DNA of 64,000 nt from Fasciola hepatica (taxonomy: Eukaryota; Platyhelminthes; Trematoda; Plagiorchiida; Fasciolidae): positions 2,325,501 to 2,389,500 of the forward strand of contig CANUEZ040000029.1 of NCBI GenBank assembly GCA_948099385.1. The letters are read 5' to 3'. The translations under genes were made by a program, and so were the position numbers. The notes under the pieces are model-generated. The model worked only from the letters and a program-made list of their open reading frames with translations, was not told the origin of the DNA and made no database searches. Shown one piece after another: positions 47,390 through 60,406 of this stretch (position 1 is the first letter of the stretch; each line of letters opens with the position of its first letter).

Positions 47390-50300
47390 TATTTGATAAT
47401 ATCGACCACCACATTTACTAGTGGCTGTGAACCCATTACTTCTATTATTCACTTATGAGAGTTTTACCAATTGCTTCTCGCGACTAGGTCGTCGGATCTG
47501 ATACGACCGTGTGACCATGATGATCTTGCAAAGGAGCGCTTGTTTTGCGGAGCTACTGACCCGTTGAAAGAAAGTTACTGAATATATTCTTCAGCGACCA
47601 ACTTTACAAGGCACTCCAAAACGATATCAATAATTCAACCTTCAAACTTCTCTGAGAATAAAAGCACAGCGACTTTGTCTTTTTCAATGCAGAGCTACAA
47701 CTATGTCTTGTGAATAGACTGCTGGAGTAATGAGACAAATTTCATATCAGAAGATGGGACGGAATCTCACCAAGGCTCTTCTTTCACAACAAAAATGTGG
47801 ATATTCATTGTTACGGTCGTTTGGAAAATTATATTACTGGAATATTTCTTGGAATGGCCAAAGTTCTTGCGAACTTTCGCGTGATCTTTCAAAGTAAATT
47901 ATCCTTAAATTGAACAGTTCAGGATTTGTAACAATAAAGTATTTGCCAATAGGCACCGTAAGAAGGGGAAGTGAAATCACTGGAAGCGTAATTCTGGTCC
48001 GTTATGAATCCAGTTCCTGCGCGACTCTTCTGACAAGAGCCGAACCTCCACTGACTAGGAATTACACCGACAGGTCACACGCATCACGATCATTCGGTAC
48101 GGTAGGTGTTTCATTAAAAACCCGTTTTATGGTTCAGAGTTGACTCGAACCAAACCGTCGCGATTCAGCACAGGTGTCGTGGTAGTAACCTTGGTGATCA
48201 ACGAAAGGATACTAGGTGTAAATACATTCATGCTGATCCACACAAACTGAAAGCTTAACGGATTGGCACAGATTCCATCCTTCTCAATGACGAGTTGAGC
48301 TTCATTTCACGAGCAACAAGTTGTATTACAAATTAGGGTAATTCCCAGCATCGACTTAAATATCGCCATCCTTATATAATTAGGTTTATTCAGATGTATC
48401 TATTTGACTCGAATTGTGTCTGAATGATATGATAGTTATATACTACCACCGAAAACAAAAGATCAGCAGACTAAAGCGTAAACCACTAATTAGTACATAA
48501 CAAGACCAAGCATTTCTAATAAATGAAGGCATTGGGAGAAGGGAAGTTCAAATTCGTTGTATTTGTTGTTCAGTAAATCTAAGACGAGATACAACTCACC
48601 AGACCATAAAATTGGATAAAGCATGTGGATAAGGTTTTCACGGGATATTCAGCGTTGGCTTCAAGGTGACTGATGCATTGTATTCCCTAACTTGCCGTGT
48701 GGAAACTCTTCATGATTGTGACACAAACGATAGGCCTGGAATGTTGTCTTTCTACCGCCAGTGCACCAACTAAAACGTCACTATGAATTCAACCGTTTTA
48801 TTTTATGGATAATAATCATTGTTGTTATTACTAATCACCTTGGTGAATCCGAAACCTAACAGCAATCACGAATTATCAAAGACTTACTAATCATAACAGA
48901 AATATTACTTTTGCTAGTATGACCAGCTGTGGATAGACAGTATCAGAATTATCGTTCAGAATGTTTTCAGACACGTCAAGTGACTAAATTCTACAAATAT
49001 ATTAAACAGCTAGTTATTTTTGGATAGATTTCAATAGCTTAAATACCCAAAAACTATGAGAATATCAATTTTTACCCACCCCGTTTGTTAGATGTGAGTT
49101 CATTTCTCGTCACATCGGTAAAATTGGATGTGAGCAGAACTAGTTTTATCTTATTGCAACAAGTCATTGTCTCTCAACGATTATGAAGGTGAAAGTACAT
49201 CACGAAGTGATAAGCCGGGGTAATTTCGTGGCTTCCGTAATAAGAGGAAATTGGAAATAGTATGAACACATAAAACCGTATTTTTCTTGGAAAAATCCTA
49301 CTTGTGTATCTGAAGAGTGAGTGGATGCCTTTTGAGTGTGCTTCTGATAAACCTTGCCCATCCATTTCAATTTGTTACTTAGATCGAAAACAAGAATTAA
49401 TTGGCCTCTAAACACTTCCAAGTGCAATCAAATTGTTGAAGCTTTTTCAATTTATTTCTCTTTTACTTCCAATGCAAAGCAGAATCCACATTTTCCATGG
49501 TGAATCTAAATCACACCTTCTAACAGAAGCTTGGGGGGCATTCGATATGCAATGAGGAATAAATATTTTGTTTGTTCAAACCAAATGTCAAATGCTGCTT
49601 ATTTTGATATGACCTCATTCTTCTCATTTTGCATCAAAGTGACACTTTGAATTTTATAAGCAAACAAAATACCAAACCACAAGTGGAACACTACGGTGAA
49701 TCGCATGAAACCGATAATAAATGGATGATTCAATTCCACCTGTGATCTCACATTGTCACGTCACTCAAGCTAATTCATTTATCACAAACGCCATCATACA
49801 ACATAGCTTTTCTATGAAAATACGAGTTAGGTAGACGTGTAAATAATGTAATACATCACGTCCATCCACGTCCCTACAAGTCTACAAGATTCGGCCAAAA
49901 ATGGATTTGATAAATGCCGCCCAACAGTGTCTTTGAACATAGTCTTAGAATTGCATTGCAATAAGGAATAAACTAACAAATTGACGTTCTTAATTTCATC
50001 ACAAATCAATGGAAAATAATCAGATCGGTTTATTCGAAATTCTGCTCATTTGATGTCCGCCTTAATTATGCTCTATTTGTTACAAGCATTTCTGTCTGTA
50101 TTGAAGCGAATGGCAAAAGACAAGGCAGTTTCGTTGAAATTATCAGGGAGGGATTTGAATCATTTCGTCAGCCCCGTAGCTGGTAGCAACATTTGCGCTT
50201 GACACGAAACTAAAAGGTGAATAAAATATATCATCAATCTGGGCATTTATTTTAATACCACGATGAACCATTTTTATATACATACCTCTTCCTGGAATCT

Positions 50301-50890
50301 CTTATGAGCATCATATTTGGAACGCAATTTGGGCAAAGCGATAATTTCCAATCAGTTCAGAACTTGTAGTGTGGTCACAGAATTCTGTCAGACACCACTC
50401 ATAATGAGTCCTTTGTTTGTGAAGTTGCCCAGCTTTCCCGGCAGACATGTAATGCATCACGCGAAGTCATCTTCCAGCGTTCGTTGGCCCAACGACTACA
50501 GTAGCACTGTCGTGCATTTCTATGAGGGTATTTGTTACAACATCAAAAATACGATTCACACGGAAAACCGCAATTTGAGTGTCCCGCGCTGCCCTAGGTG
50601 ACAAACAAATATATATATAAAGAATACACAAGTTTCAGTGATAAATAGCAACCTGATTAGATTGTTGGGAAATTCGATCGCATGAGAATTCTCTCAGCTA
50701 TAGTTCTTCTGAGACCGTTTTGGTATTTTTTATCAAGTTTCTTCAGCGCAGTTGTTTCACGGTGAACTGTTTACAGAAATAATTGTTTCTTCGTCAGATT
50801 CACATATGCCAACTGACACAAATGCTCTCGTTATGTTTGACCGCTTACAAACGGGCAACCGATAAAAACCTGTACTTGCCAGGTTCCACG
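47390..50890. other. No supported gene
   Basis: AT-rich with only short overlapping frames on both strands. No repeat family, splice pair or RNA gene was recognised. A weak minus-strand B-box-like GATTCAAATCCC near 50153 has no clear A box. Confidence 0.35.
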
Positions 50891-50893
50891 CAA

Positions 50894-50895
<2 letters not shown>

Positions 50896-50957
<62 letters not shown>
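50896..50957. repeat. (AT)n microsatellite, 62 bp
   Basis: Thirty-one pure AT units. The minus-strand frame across it is only repeated Tyr-Ile. Confidence 0.97.
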
Positions 50958-50959
<2 letters not shown>

Positions 50960-50960
<1 letters not shown>

Positions 50961-51880
50961 TATATTCCGAAGGCTAACTACTTGCAAACGTATTCACGAA
51001 TATATTTTACAGAGATGTCTGATAATTTGATCAAAAGTGGGGTGCACAGCATCAATTATTTTAAAAAATGTTCATAGAAACGGGATCATGCTGACCTCAT
51101 TATTAAACTTTCCCAGGTGGGAGTGTTTTACGCAAACCTGGTTACCAGCAACGTGTTTTTGACCACTTGGCCGATTCAACAAAAATCGGAGTAGTGTTTC
51201 TTCTTCAACAAAATCCATTTTTCTCCTACTGACTCGTCTATATTATTCCACAAGCATGTTTTGCTCATAACATATACAATATCCTATTATTCTGAACATC
51301 ACAGTAGTCGGATTATTGTCTTTTCTTGCATAGCAAGACAAGAACATGAAGTTTTGTATCAGTCCTCCGATCATCCAACTGTCATGGATATTAGACTTGA
51401 CAGTGACTATTTACACGAATGCAACTTTATTTATTAGGCTCCAGCTCTAGGGTACACAGAGATGAGCATAGATCGGTGATTATTTCAAAGGACCAGAATG
51501 TCGCTGAACTTCAACTCGGACACAATTCTGACCAAACCTAATTGGATGAACCAAATTCACGATCACTACGTGAATAGTATCCGACTACGTCGATCGTCCT
51601 TGTTGGCATAAACATCACTGTCCATGTATAAAGCTGATCGACGATGATCCAGCCTTGTTGGAATATCCTCCCTGAGTAATCTCTTTACCATTCCCCAATT
51701 CATGGTAATGTTAGGCAATTCAGAGCACCAAGTAAACGAGATAAGATTTGTACACGAAAATACTCGTATAATGTGGATTTTACAAAACATGACTAATTGC
51801 GATAGGTAAGAAAAAAGTGTGCTCACACCTTGTTGAATCAAACCACTCAGTCGAGGTGATAAACGCTTTTCGCACCATTT
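50960..51880. other. No supported gene
   Basis: Short frames only (longest 91 codons on the minus strand, 51566-51841), with no splice support. Confidence 0.35.
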
Positions 51881-51884
51881 TCAA

Positions 51885-52205
51885 AGTCCGAGGAAAGCAA
51901 TCAAGACTTGTCAAGTGTCGCATCTTAGCCACAGCCGAAGCCGTGAGCATTCGTCTCTACAATCCTCCCCTGTGCGCTCAGAAACAATTTGTGCAAGCAC
52001 TTAAGCTTCCGTGGCCCACGTCATGGTCCCGAACACATGTGCAACCACTTGAACATTCCACACTGTGATCAATTTCACATGCACACACGCACGTGCAGAG
52101 ACAGATTTGGATTGCCATTGTCCGTTCTTATTTTGAGTCATATATATTGTTATGTATTGGTATGAGTACGAATAACTGAAAACGAGCTTGTTCGCCACGT
52201 TGTTT
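51885..52205 (+). repeat. Dispersed repeat R, uninterrupted copy
   Basis: Third copy of the repeat that forms the inverted pair at 23235-23860. It lacks the SINE insertion and therefore gives the pre-insertion state. Its plus-strand ORF (51817-52068) and minus-strand ORF (52001-52213) are repeat sequence. The minus-strand peptide shares a SYSYQ-type segment with the minus-strand ORF at 23763-23957, so if the family ever coded, that is the likelier strand. Confidence 0.62.
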
Positions 52206-52599
52206 ATTCTCAAGAAAAAAGTAATTCAAAGTGAAAATCTGAAGTGCTCATTAGACATGAATTTGTATTCAGTTGCTGACTTGCGGTTTATATGTCCTGG
52301 GTCCAAGGATAGTATACAAACACGCTCAAACATTTTCCATTCTCATCTTGTGCAGTCAATTACCAAGAGAGCCACAGCTTCTTCTATCTATCACACAAGA
52401 AACATTTTCATTTAACAATATCCCCAGGAGGCAGGAAATCCCAGACTCATAATTTGCCAATGTTGTAACGATACTAAACATCCAGACCATATTTCACAAG
52501 TAGAAAAACTGTAAAATACAAAGGAATGAGCGAAAATCCGAAGGTGCATATATATGGCATACTTTTGAAGTAAGGGACATATGGAAGACTGGGTGGAGG

Positions 52600-52916
<317 letters not shown>

Positions 52917-54695
52917 ATGATATTTTGTCTGCGAAGTTGATTCAGCTACGTTTCCGTCTGCCTTCTCTACTTTGTCTCCAACTATACTATATCCCATAAA
53001 AAGAGGTTTATATAAACTAATGGCCGATACTCATCATGCATTTTTTTATTAAAAGAGCATTTTAGAGTTCCAGTTCGTGAAGCATCTGTCAATATTCTGC
53101 TAGGATTCATGGGTAAAATGGCTTTCCTACTTGGGACAACAGACAGAAATTGCAACATTGAAATTCGGGAAACCCCAAACACCATCGTTTGCGTGCTGTA
53201 CAGTTTATTTTTGAAGAATGTAAATTAATTTGTCCCCTATGCATAAGAAGTTAGCTTATCACCAAAATAAAATCAACGAGTTCAGAAATTTTAGATATTT
53301 TCTGGTATACAACAACCATTTGCAATAGTCTTTTGACGTCATCTTCTCCCTGTCAAATACATTTTCTTCTCTTGGTATCTCGGTGATAAATTATCTTTTG
53401 CCGTAAAACATTTATCTTGTTGATTAGGAAAACAACTTTCGCACCCGATTTTTTGCATGGAATCGCAAGCTCGTAGACATCAATGCAAGAACTCACCATA
53501 AATTCATCACTAGTTAGTCGTGTTTCACACCATGCCCACGAAATTGAACGGTTTTTTCTGAAAAACCTATCAAACGTATCCGTTCTCGTAATGAAAGCGA
53601 AAACGTGTCCCGTTACGTTTCGCCTGACTCAGAGTTCAACACAAATGAAAAATTTGTACTTTTTGATTTTTGTAGAGATTTTTTGAAAGCTGTGTCAGCA
53701 TTTAGTTAGAACACAAATAAATAAACGAGAACAGTCCTCGGCCGGCAAAGATGGACGGGGTTTCGGGGAGAACAAACGGGAAGCAAGTTGTAGCAAGTGC
53801 GACAATTCGGAGATTGGAAACGGTTGAATTAGGAGTGAAGTCTCCTTTATTCTGGATGAGTCCATACGCTTGGATGTTTTCATTCTTATGTGATCTTGAC
53901 CATGCCATTTCATTTGATCAGCCACAAGCTTTGTTTCTCGTCGAGGTATTTTGCATCCCAAGTGTTTAGTAACCAACTGGCATGTACATGAATAAAATGG
54001 AGGTAGACAAAAGATGGTACACAATGAATAATTGGGTGAACGAATAATCTACTTAGGTCGTGTATTAGAAAGAACTCAATAACTGAAGAGTTCAGCACAC
54101 TTTCATAGTATCCGGTGAATTGTTTTTCATTACCATCTGTTTTCTCGTAAGCGTGACTCTCATAATCACACAAACAAAATGAAAATGGACAGTTGAATGA
54201 AACCATTCATTACCGGGACAAGCAATGAGAACTGAATACAGGATGTCAATGGTTGGAAGGTGAGTGTCAGAGAGGGAGTTATGGAAAACCTGACCAGTGG
54301 GCTTGAATATGTGGATACTTTAGGGTTTTTGTGTGTCTGGTTCAACGGATTAACTCACTGAGTCCTTTAAAATATTGGAGAATGTGGACAGATATGTCGA
54401 CCAGTATTGCTATTGTAATCACACGTTTTCGCTCATCCCCTTCACAATATTACGTGAAGAGCATTCTTACTTTCTCCATCAGCTTGTTTTTATTTCGATA
54501 GGGGTCAGTGATGACAGATAGTGACCAGAATCGATTAGGCTAGTATGCGATCAATGGTTGTTAAAACACAAGGCATTAGATCATCAACCATCCTATCTCT
54601 AAGATCATCGTAATGGACTTCGTTTAGTCATTGTAACTGATTCGTTGTCTAATTGCTTCGTTAGTGATGATGACCATTTGACTTTCCTTACTACT

Positions 54696-56737
54696 ATGGA
54701 GGCAAAATTTGGTGAGTATCGCATCTAACACGAATCAAGTCCATATTTTATCTTTTCTTGTTTTTTTGGCAATATTAGATGAAACACAATACAACAATTG
54801 GTGTATCGCAATAGCACTTTTTCACAAAGTACCCTATGCCTGTCAAATAATTGCTACTAATATGTGCGATGATTACGAGGTAACTGCATTGTCGCTGGTT
54901 TCTCTCTGTTGAGCTTAAAAAGCCTTCGCTGTGAACAAATGCTATACAAAGGATCACCTGAAGCCTTCATATTCAGAACGTACACTCGGAAGTCGGTTGA
55001 TCTAAAATAACTTTTTTTAACAGTCGGGTAGTTTGTTGAGTTAAACAGTTAGGAATATCAAAGTTGATCTTTCATGAATACCAAAACTGGGAACATTTGT
55101 CTGCTTTCTACGTACGTGACCATCATGACAGTCATAATCTCCAATCATAGACTTAAAACGCACGAAAGTTCACAAAACGATAACTTGACTTGCTGGAAAT
55201 GTCCGCTCAATCTTTTCTCACCTGAATAAATTTTAGATTCCGGAATGTGCACGTTGCGATATCACATAAAAATCTTATACGAAATGGGTGTGCTTGAAAG
55301 AATCAAGGTTCGTTCAGATTAGAAAAGCATTTAGGTGAAGTGATTGGAGTGAGATCGATCTGTTAGTTCACGTTTCTAGTTCGTGACAGTCACGTGTTTT
55401 GGATCTGAGTCATCAGAGTGAGTTCATTGTGCTTGCTCTCGGGGTAGTTGGAGAGATTGGACGACGTTTTCCGTGCACACAGAGCAGATGATAGCCATCA
55501 TGTGTAGGCAGATGTGTTTGTGGGAATTAGGGAATACTCACTAAACGGTCTGGTATACCGTATCTACCATCCGGGATAATCTGGTGATTAGATATTCGAC
55601 TCACAATCGTTTAGTGGTAGTTTAAATCGCGATGAATTTTAATACAGTTGTTATTAAACGGGAAATTCAACATTCCAGGAGATACAAGCTATAACATTTA
55701 TTTCCATTACATACGAGAAGCGACAGAGAACAGTGCTTGACGAACCGCCTACCAACATTTTACTCATGCGATCATCAGCGTTCACATAATTTCTGTGGTC
55801 ACTTCTGCCTAAAAACTTTGCATTTTCTCGAGCTAGTGCCTGAAGACAATTAATTTCACGAAAAGAACCTTATTGCCGTTCATTGATCAGACCAATCTTC
55901 AAACAGGAGATCTTTCTTTGTACTCATTTCGTCTCTTCCCCACAAGCAAAATTTGACCGGGAATTCTTTCAGCATTACGATGAGTTTCACCGTAAGATAT
56001 TATCGGAGGATTAACAATAATTCCAGTATGATCAATAATTGGATTCATTGTAGTTGCTTTTAGGTTGGTTGGGTTATTAGGCAGTTTGAAAGCAGCATCG
56101 AACTGCTCAAGCAGCAGTGTGACGGTCAATGATCCGCATGACTGGTCAGTTAAAACGAGCAGTATATGCTGCATAGCTTAATAATACAAAGTAGTTTGAT
56201 CGCGAACGCACTGACTAATTCAGCAGAACAATTATGACTTCTCTCAGTGGACAACATTCAAGCATAACCTGAATGTTCCGTCTCTTTCAAGTGAGACCAA
56301 CTGAAGCAAAGTAGATCACAAATGTCAGTTGCGGTATCTGCAGCGAGGTTTTAAAGCACTAGGCAGATGGGACAAAATTAGTCCAGTTTACCAGGTGCAA
56401 ACAATTATTCAACATTATGTATGTTTTCGATTGAGTTTCTGTCGATCAGTCTATCAACAAAGCTATTCATAACATATAGACCTTCCCTGTCGAACGGCTT
56501 CTGATTGGTAAGCTTGGCCTTTAGGTCATAAACGCTTCACCACCAAACGAAATGATTTCATCAGGGCTCAGGTTATCACCTCGAATGGTGATGAAACATT
56601 GGCAACCTATACTCCAAGCTCAGTTATCAGAAGCCGTTGAACAACATCATCTTGAGCTACAATCAACACCAATTTTTAAAACTACCGGGAATAAACTTTT
56701 CCCGTTGATCTTCACATTACTTAGCCAGACCGACTGA
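54696..56737 (+). CDS. Putative three-exon small gene, copy 2 (97-aa model)
   Basis: Counterpart of 2073-4113. Exons are 54696-54711, 54815-54879 and 56525-56737. Exons 1 and 2 are identical to copy 1 at coding positions. Exon 3 has the changes noted for copy 1. In this copy the intron 1 sequence is also open in the exon-2 frame (ORF 54709-54912), whereas copy 1 has a TGA there, so intron retention would read through only here. Function unknown. Confidence 0.28.
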
Positions 56738-56920
56738 GTGGTCATGTGTCGTATACCTTCCCTATTGCAGTCCTGCAAGTTGCATGCATGGTTTATTCAC
56801 ACCAACACAGACACAGTGTGTGAATGTAAAATGTTCCCGATATGCTTCCTTTGGCGAAGCATCTGCTCGAGCAAAGGAGTGACGCCGGTTTGATTTCGGC
56901 TCGCGGGGTTCGACTATTCG

Positions 56921-59658
56921 ATGGGGGAAAATGAAGGTGAATTTTCCGTTACAAAGATTCAGGCTCTTCGTGTTAACAATACACTCTGTGAAAGTATTAT
57001 CCCTTTTCAATTCACAAAATATATTGTGCGATTTTCATTGGTACCACTTATATATCCCTAGTCTTTTTTGCTATTCAGGTAGATGGATGTCTTTAAAAAA
57101 GGCTATTTCGTGATAGACACACCCAAGAGAAACTTTTTATGAAAAGCTTGTTGCGTATAAGAACGGGTACTATCAAGGCATGTTCTTCCGTAAAAATGTG
57201 CTTCAACACTTACGCAACTCACAGGGCACTTGATCCACTCATTTTAGGTTGCTTTTAACCAAACATAACTTCTCATCTGGTAAAGTCTATCAGGAAAGTA
57301 AAAACGAAGCTCTCAAGGAAAGAGTCAAAATGGTAGAAACGTTTGTCCCGTATCACGGTCAGTATGCAAATGCCTCTAATCAATGGCCAGACGCCAAGAA
57401 TTTGCATAGCTGAGCATTCATTCAGTCGTGGAATTTAGTTCAATCTGACATGCTGTATTGAAGGTTTCTAACTAGTCGCATTCGAATACGACCAATTTAT
57501 TCTGCTATGCCTAATTTCACAGGGAGTTTCCATTTCAGTAAACTGTGCCTAATCCGTGGCTGTATGTATTCCAAGACCACAAAGCACATTGTCTAGAAAT
57601 ACACATATGCCTGGTACAAAATGGAACAATGCCGTAAAACAGACGATTCCCATTGTACTGATCCAATTAGTAAGCTGCTCACACACGTTCCAGTCAGTGC
57701 ACTGTCAGAATTCATCACTACTTTCTCATCTGCAGCCTAAATGATCATCGTATCTTGCCTATCTTGGCGAGACGGAGAAACACACGACTATGAGTTTTAT
57801 GTCGAACAAAAGTGGGCAGTCAATTCGGCACTACTCCAACAACACAAACAAATCACCTACGTGAATATGCAAGTGAATGTTACGAATATGAAGGAAAATT
57901 AAAACCGAGTGAATTGGTTGCCATTCTTCAAATTCACTTGTGACAATCACCATATGGTATCATATGGCATTCGTTCAAGTCCACTGACCACCGGGTGTAG
58001 CAAATAATTCTTCCAATCGAACTTGGTCTTATATGGTCATATTCGTCACGGCGTCCTACTAGATTCCACAATTTGATCCAAACAGTTTTGTTCATAGTAT
58101 TTTGTCTGGCAATAGGCAGTTGTTGAAAGGTACTCGAATTATCTCGGTGTATTTTACTTATAAAATACAATAAACACAGAGCAACTTGAGCTGATCGTGT
58201 TCGGTGTAATGTGAACCGAAGAAGAATTTGATAAACCCATGCGGTGCTTTTGAAATTAACAAATATGAGAAATACAAACGCAGGCCCCGATAAATATCAA
58301 TTATGGGGTCAAACAAAATGGTACACAGTGGTCCATGTATCTGTACATAAATATGCTCGAAATCAGTCCAAAATATTATGGAGATTTTAGTAGGAGAAAT
58401 GAACACACTAGTTGAGGACATCGTATAGACATAAAATAACAGCCAAAACCAGAATTCAGGGACCGCATGTCCATCATGATATTTTGTGCAGGTCAGTTCA
58501 CGGACAAGGTCTCAGATGGACATTGGTCCGTGTTCACTCTGGCATTGATCACTTTCGTGGGAATTACCATAAGGGCAATTGGTGGTTTATTTTCAACCTC
58601 TTGGAGCCGTAAGCAAATGAAGGTCACCTCGGTGAGGTGGAAATCGTAGTTGCATATGCATGGTTGAAGGCTGAAATAATGGGGAAGTTTTATGGGTCAG
58701 GAAACATCCAACAGTGCATCAAAGAATAACTAGAAAGGACCAACTTCTAAACATTTGTCCAGTAGTCCTAATTACCATTGGGACAGAGGAGAAACCGTGT
58801 ACCCAAGCAACATTTTTATTCCAGTAGTTTGTTAAGAAATGCTCAGTGATTCAGCAAGAGTAATCAAATGATGCTGATTATCTATGAACCCAAAATTCTC
58901 TTTCAGCAAAAAGCAGTTTGCCATCCAGTTTACAAAGATTCGAAGTGATGACCGCTTTAACTTACTTATTAGAAATAACTGAACCATCCAGGCTATGTGG
59001 CATGCCCTTTTTCACAGCACATATGGGCAACCATGTGATAAAGATGTGAATTATGCTATTTCTGCAAACATGCCCGTGTGTCGATCCAGTGTAAGCCGAA
59101 TGAAACCTACGCGGACCCCACATTATGCAGTCAAGTCACAAGTTTATTCCAGCGGTGGATACTATGTGCCTACATGCCTCGAAAGAGTAAATGGTCTGAC
59201 CAATTTGTGAACAGTTCCAGTAGCCCGATGTGATCCCCAAGGCTCAGCTGCTGGAGTGTAAACACACAGCACACAAACGCGATCAGCATCATTGTGAAAC
59301 GTCCAAGTGAGACAAATGAATCAGTCTTTTCGGATCACTTTGTGATTTATCAACAAAGACCGTAGTTATTTAACTTAAAACATAATTGTCACGAACCACT
59401 AGAAACACCTTAACATTTAACCCTAATTTGTTTTATTTTGTAGGAACTGGATTTGATTGCGGAATCCACAAGTATTTCTCGAACCATAATAATGTTTTAT
59501 TCACACGATCACTGCGTGACAAAGCATTATTAAAACTTCAAACGATCAACTACCAACCAATATAGGATCTTTTGGCGCTTCAAGCAGACATACAAACATT
59601 TGTTCCCTGTTCTCCCACTTGGACGGATTGGGAGAATGCCCAAATCACGATTGAATAG
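56921..59658 (+). pseudogene. Putative small membrane protein gene, copy 2, with premature stop
   Basis: Counterpart of 4299-7037 with exons 56921-56936, 57523-57561, 58492-58608 and 59444-59658. All splice dinucleotides are kept. Exon 2 differs by one synonymous base (His CAC/CAT). Exon 3 has Gly to Asp just before the hydrophobic segment. Exon 4 has Ala to Gly, and AAG at the position of 6942 becomes TAG at 59563-59565. The model would end after 97 residues, losing 31 C-terminal residues. It is therefore either a truncated but usable product or a decaying copy. If the gene model is wrong, the stop has no meaning. Confidence 0.3.
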
Positions 59659-60406
59659 CGGTGCTTGTGATCAGTCATCTTTGAATCAACAACCGGAAGA
59701 TCATAACAGAATGGAAATTAGCTGTTCAGCGGAACCAGCAGTGATGAAGATGGGCAAAATAAACCAGTGAATCAGGCCGGCTCTCCTGTCATCGAATGTC
59801 ACAGTTTGGATGATGATTGGATTGTTTGAAAATGAACCGCATAAAGCTTATCCGATTATATCGATTCCTGCCTTACAACAGGGTTGTCCATGACACAAAA
59901 TTCTACTTTATCAGAACCATGTCATGAGAGCAAGCGGAAATTCCCTTCTAGTCCGAGCGACAAAAATGTGACAAGTAATAGTTCAGTGAATCAGACGAAC
60001 ACATTCACCTGCTACTGATCCTGTTCCATTCAGGCTTCTTGTTTTATAACACTCAGAATACAGAGAATCAAACGCCCTACGTGGATGTGTTCTTTTGTTT
60101 CCTTTTTGTACCTTTTGGCAATGTGATTGAACAAATTTGAATTTTCTGGCCAACAGATGAAAATAATTTTGAACGAGGGACGAAAAAGTCAACTGTCTTT
60201 CTAAGTTCTCCCAAATGAATCTATACTTTCGAGAATTGTTTGATATATATATCCCGGAGGCAGTTCCAATCTATTTTAATGGCATTCAAGTCGGCTTCCA
60301 AATCAGACATCCATTTGATTATTATTCTTCCTAGGGGACTCAATTTCTCGTGCCATGGATATTGCATACCACATACCGGATATTGTTTTACTATTCAGCA
60401 AACGCC

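Noticed and set aside
50757..50987. Minus-strand ORF of 76 codons with poly Tyr-Ile
   Set aside because: Translated (AT)n microsatellite.
51817..52213. ORFs on both strands at the right end of the unique region
   Set aside because: They lie within dispersed repeat R, whose other copies at 23 kb are frame-disrupted.
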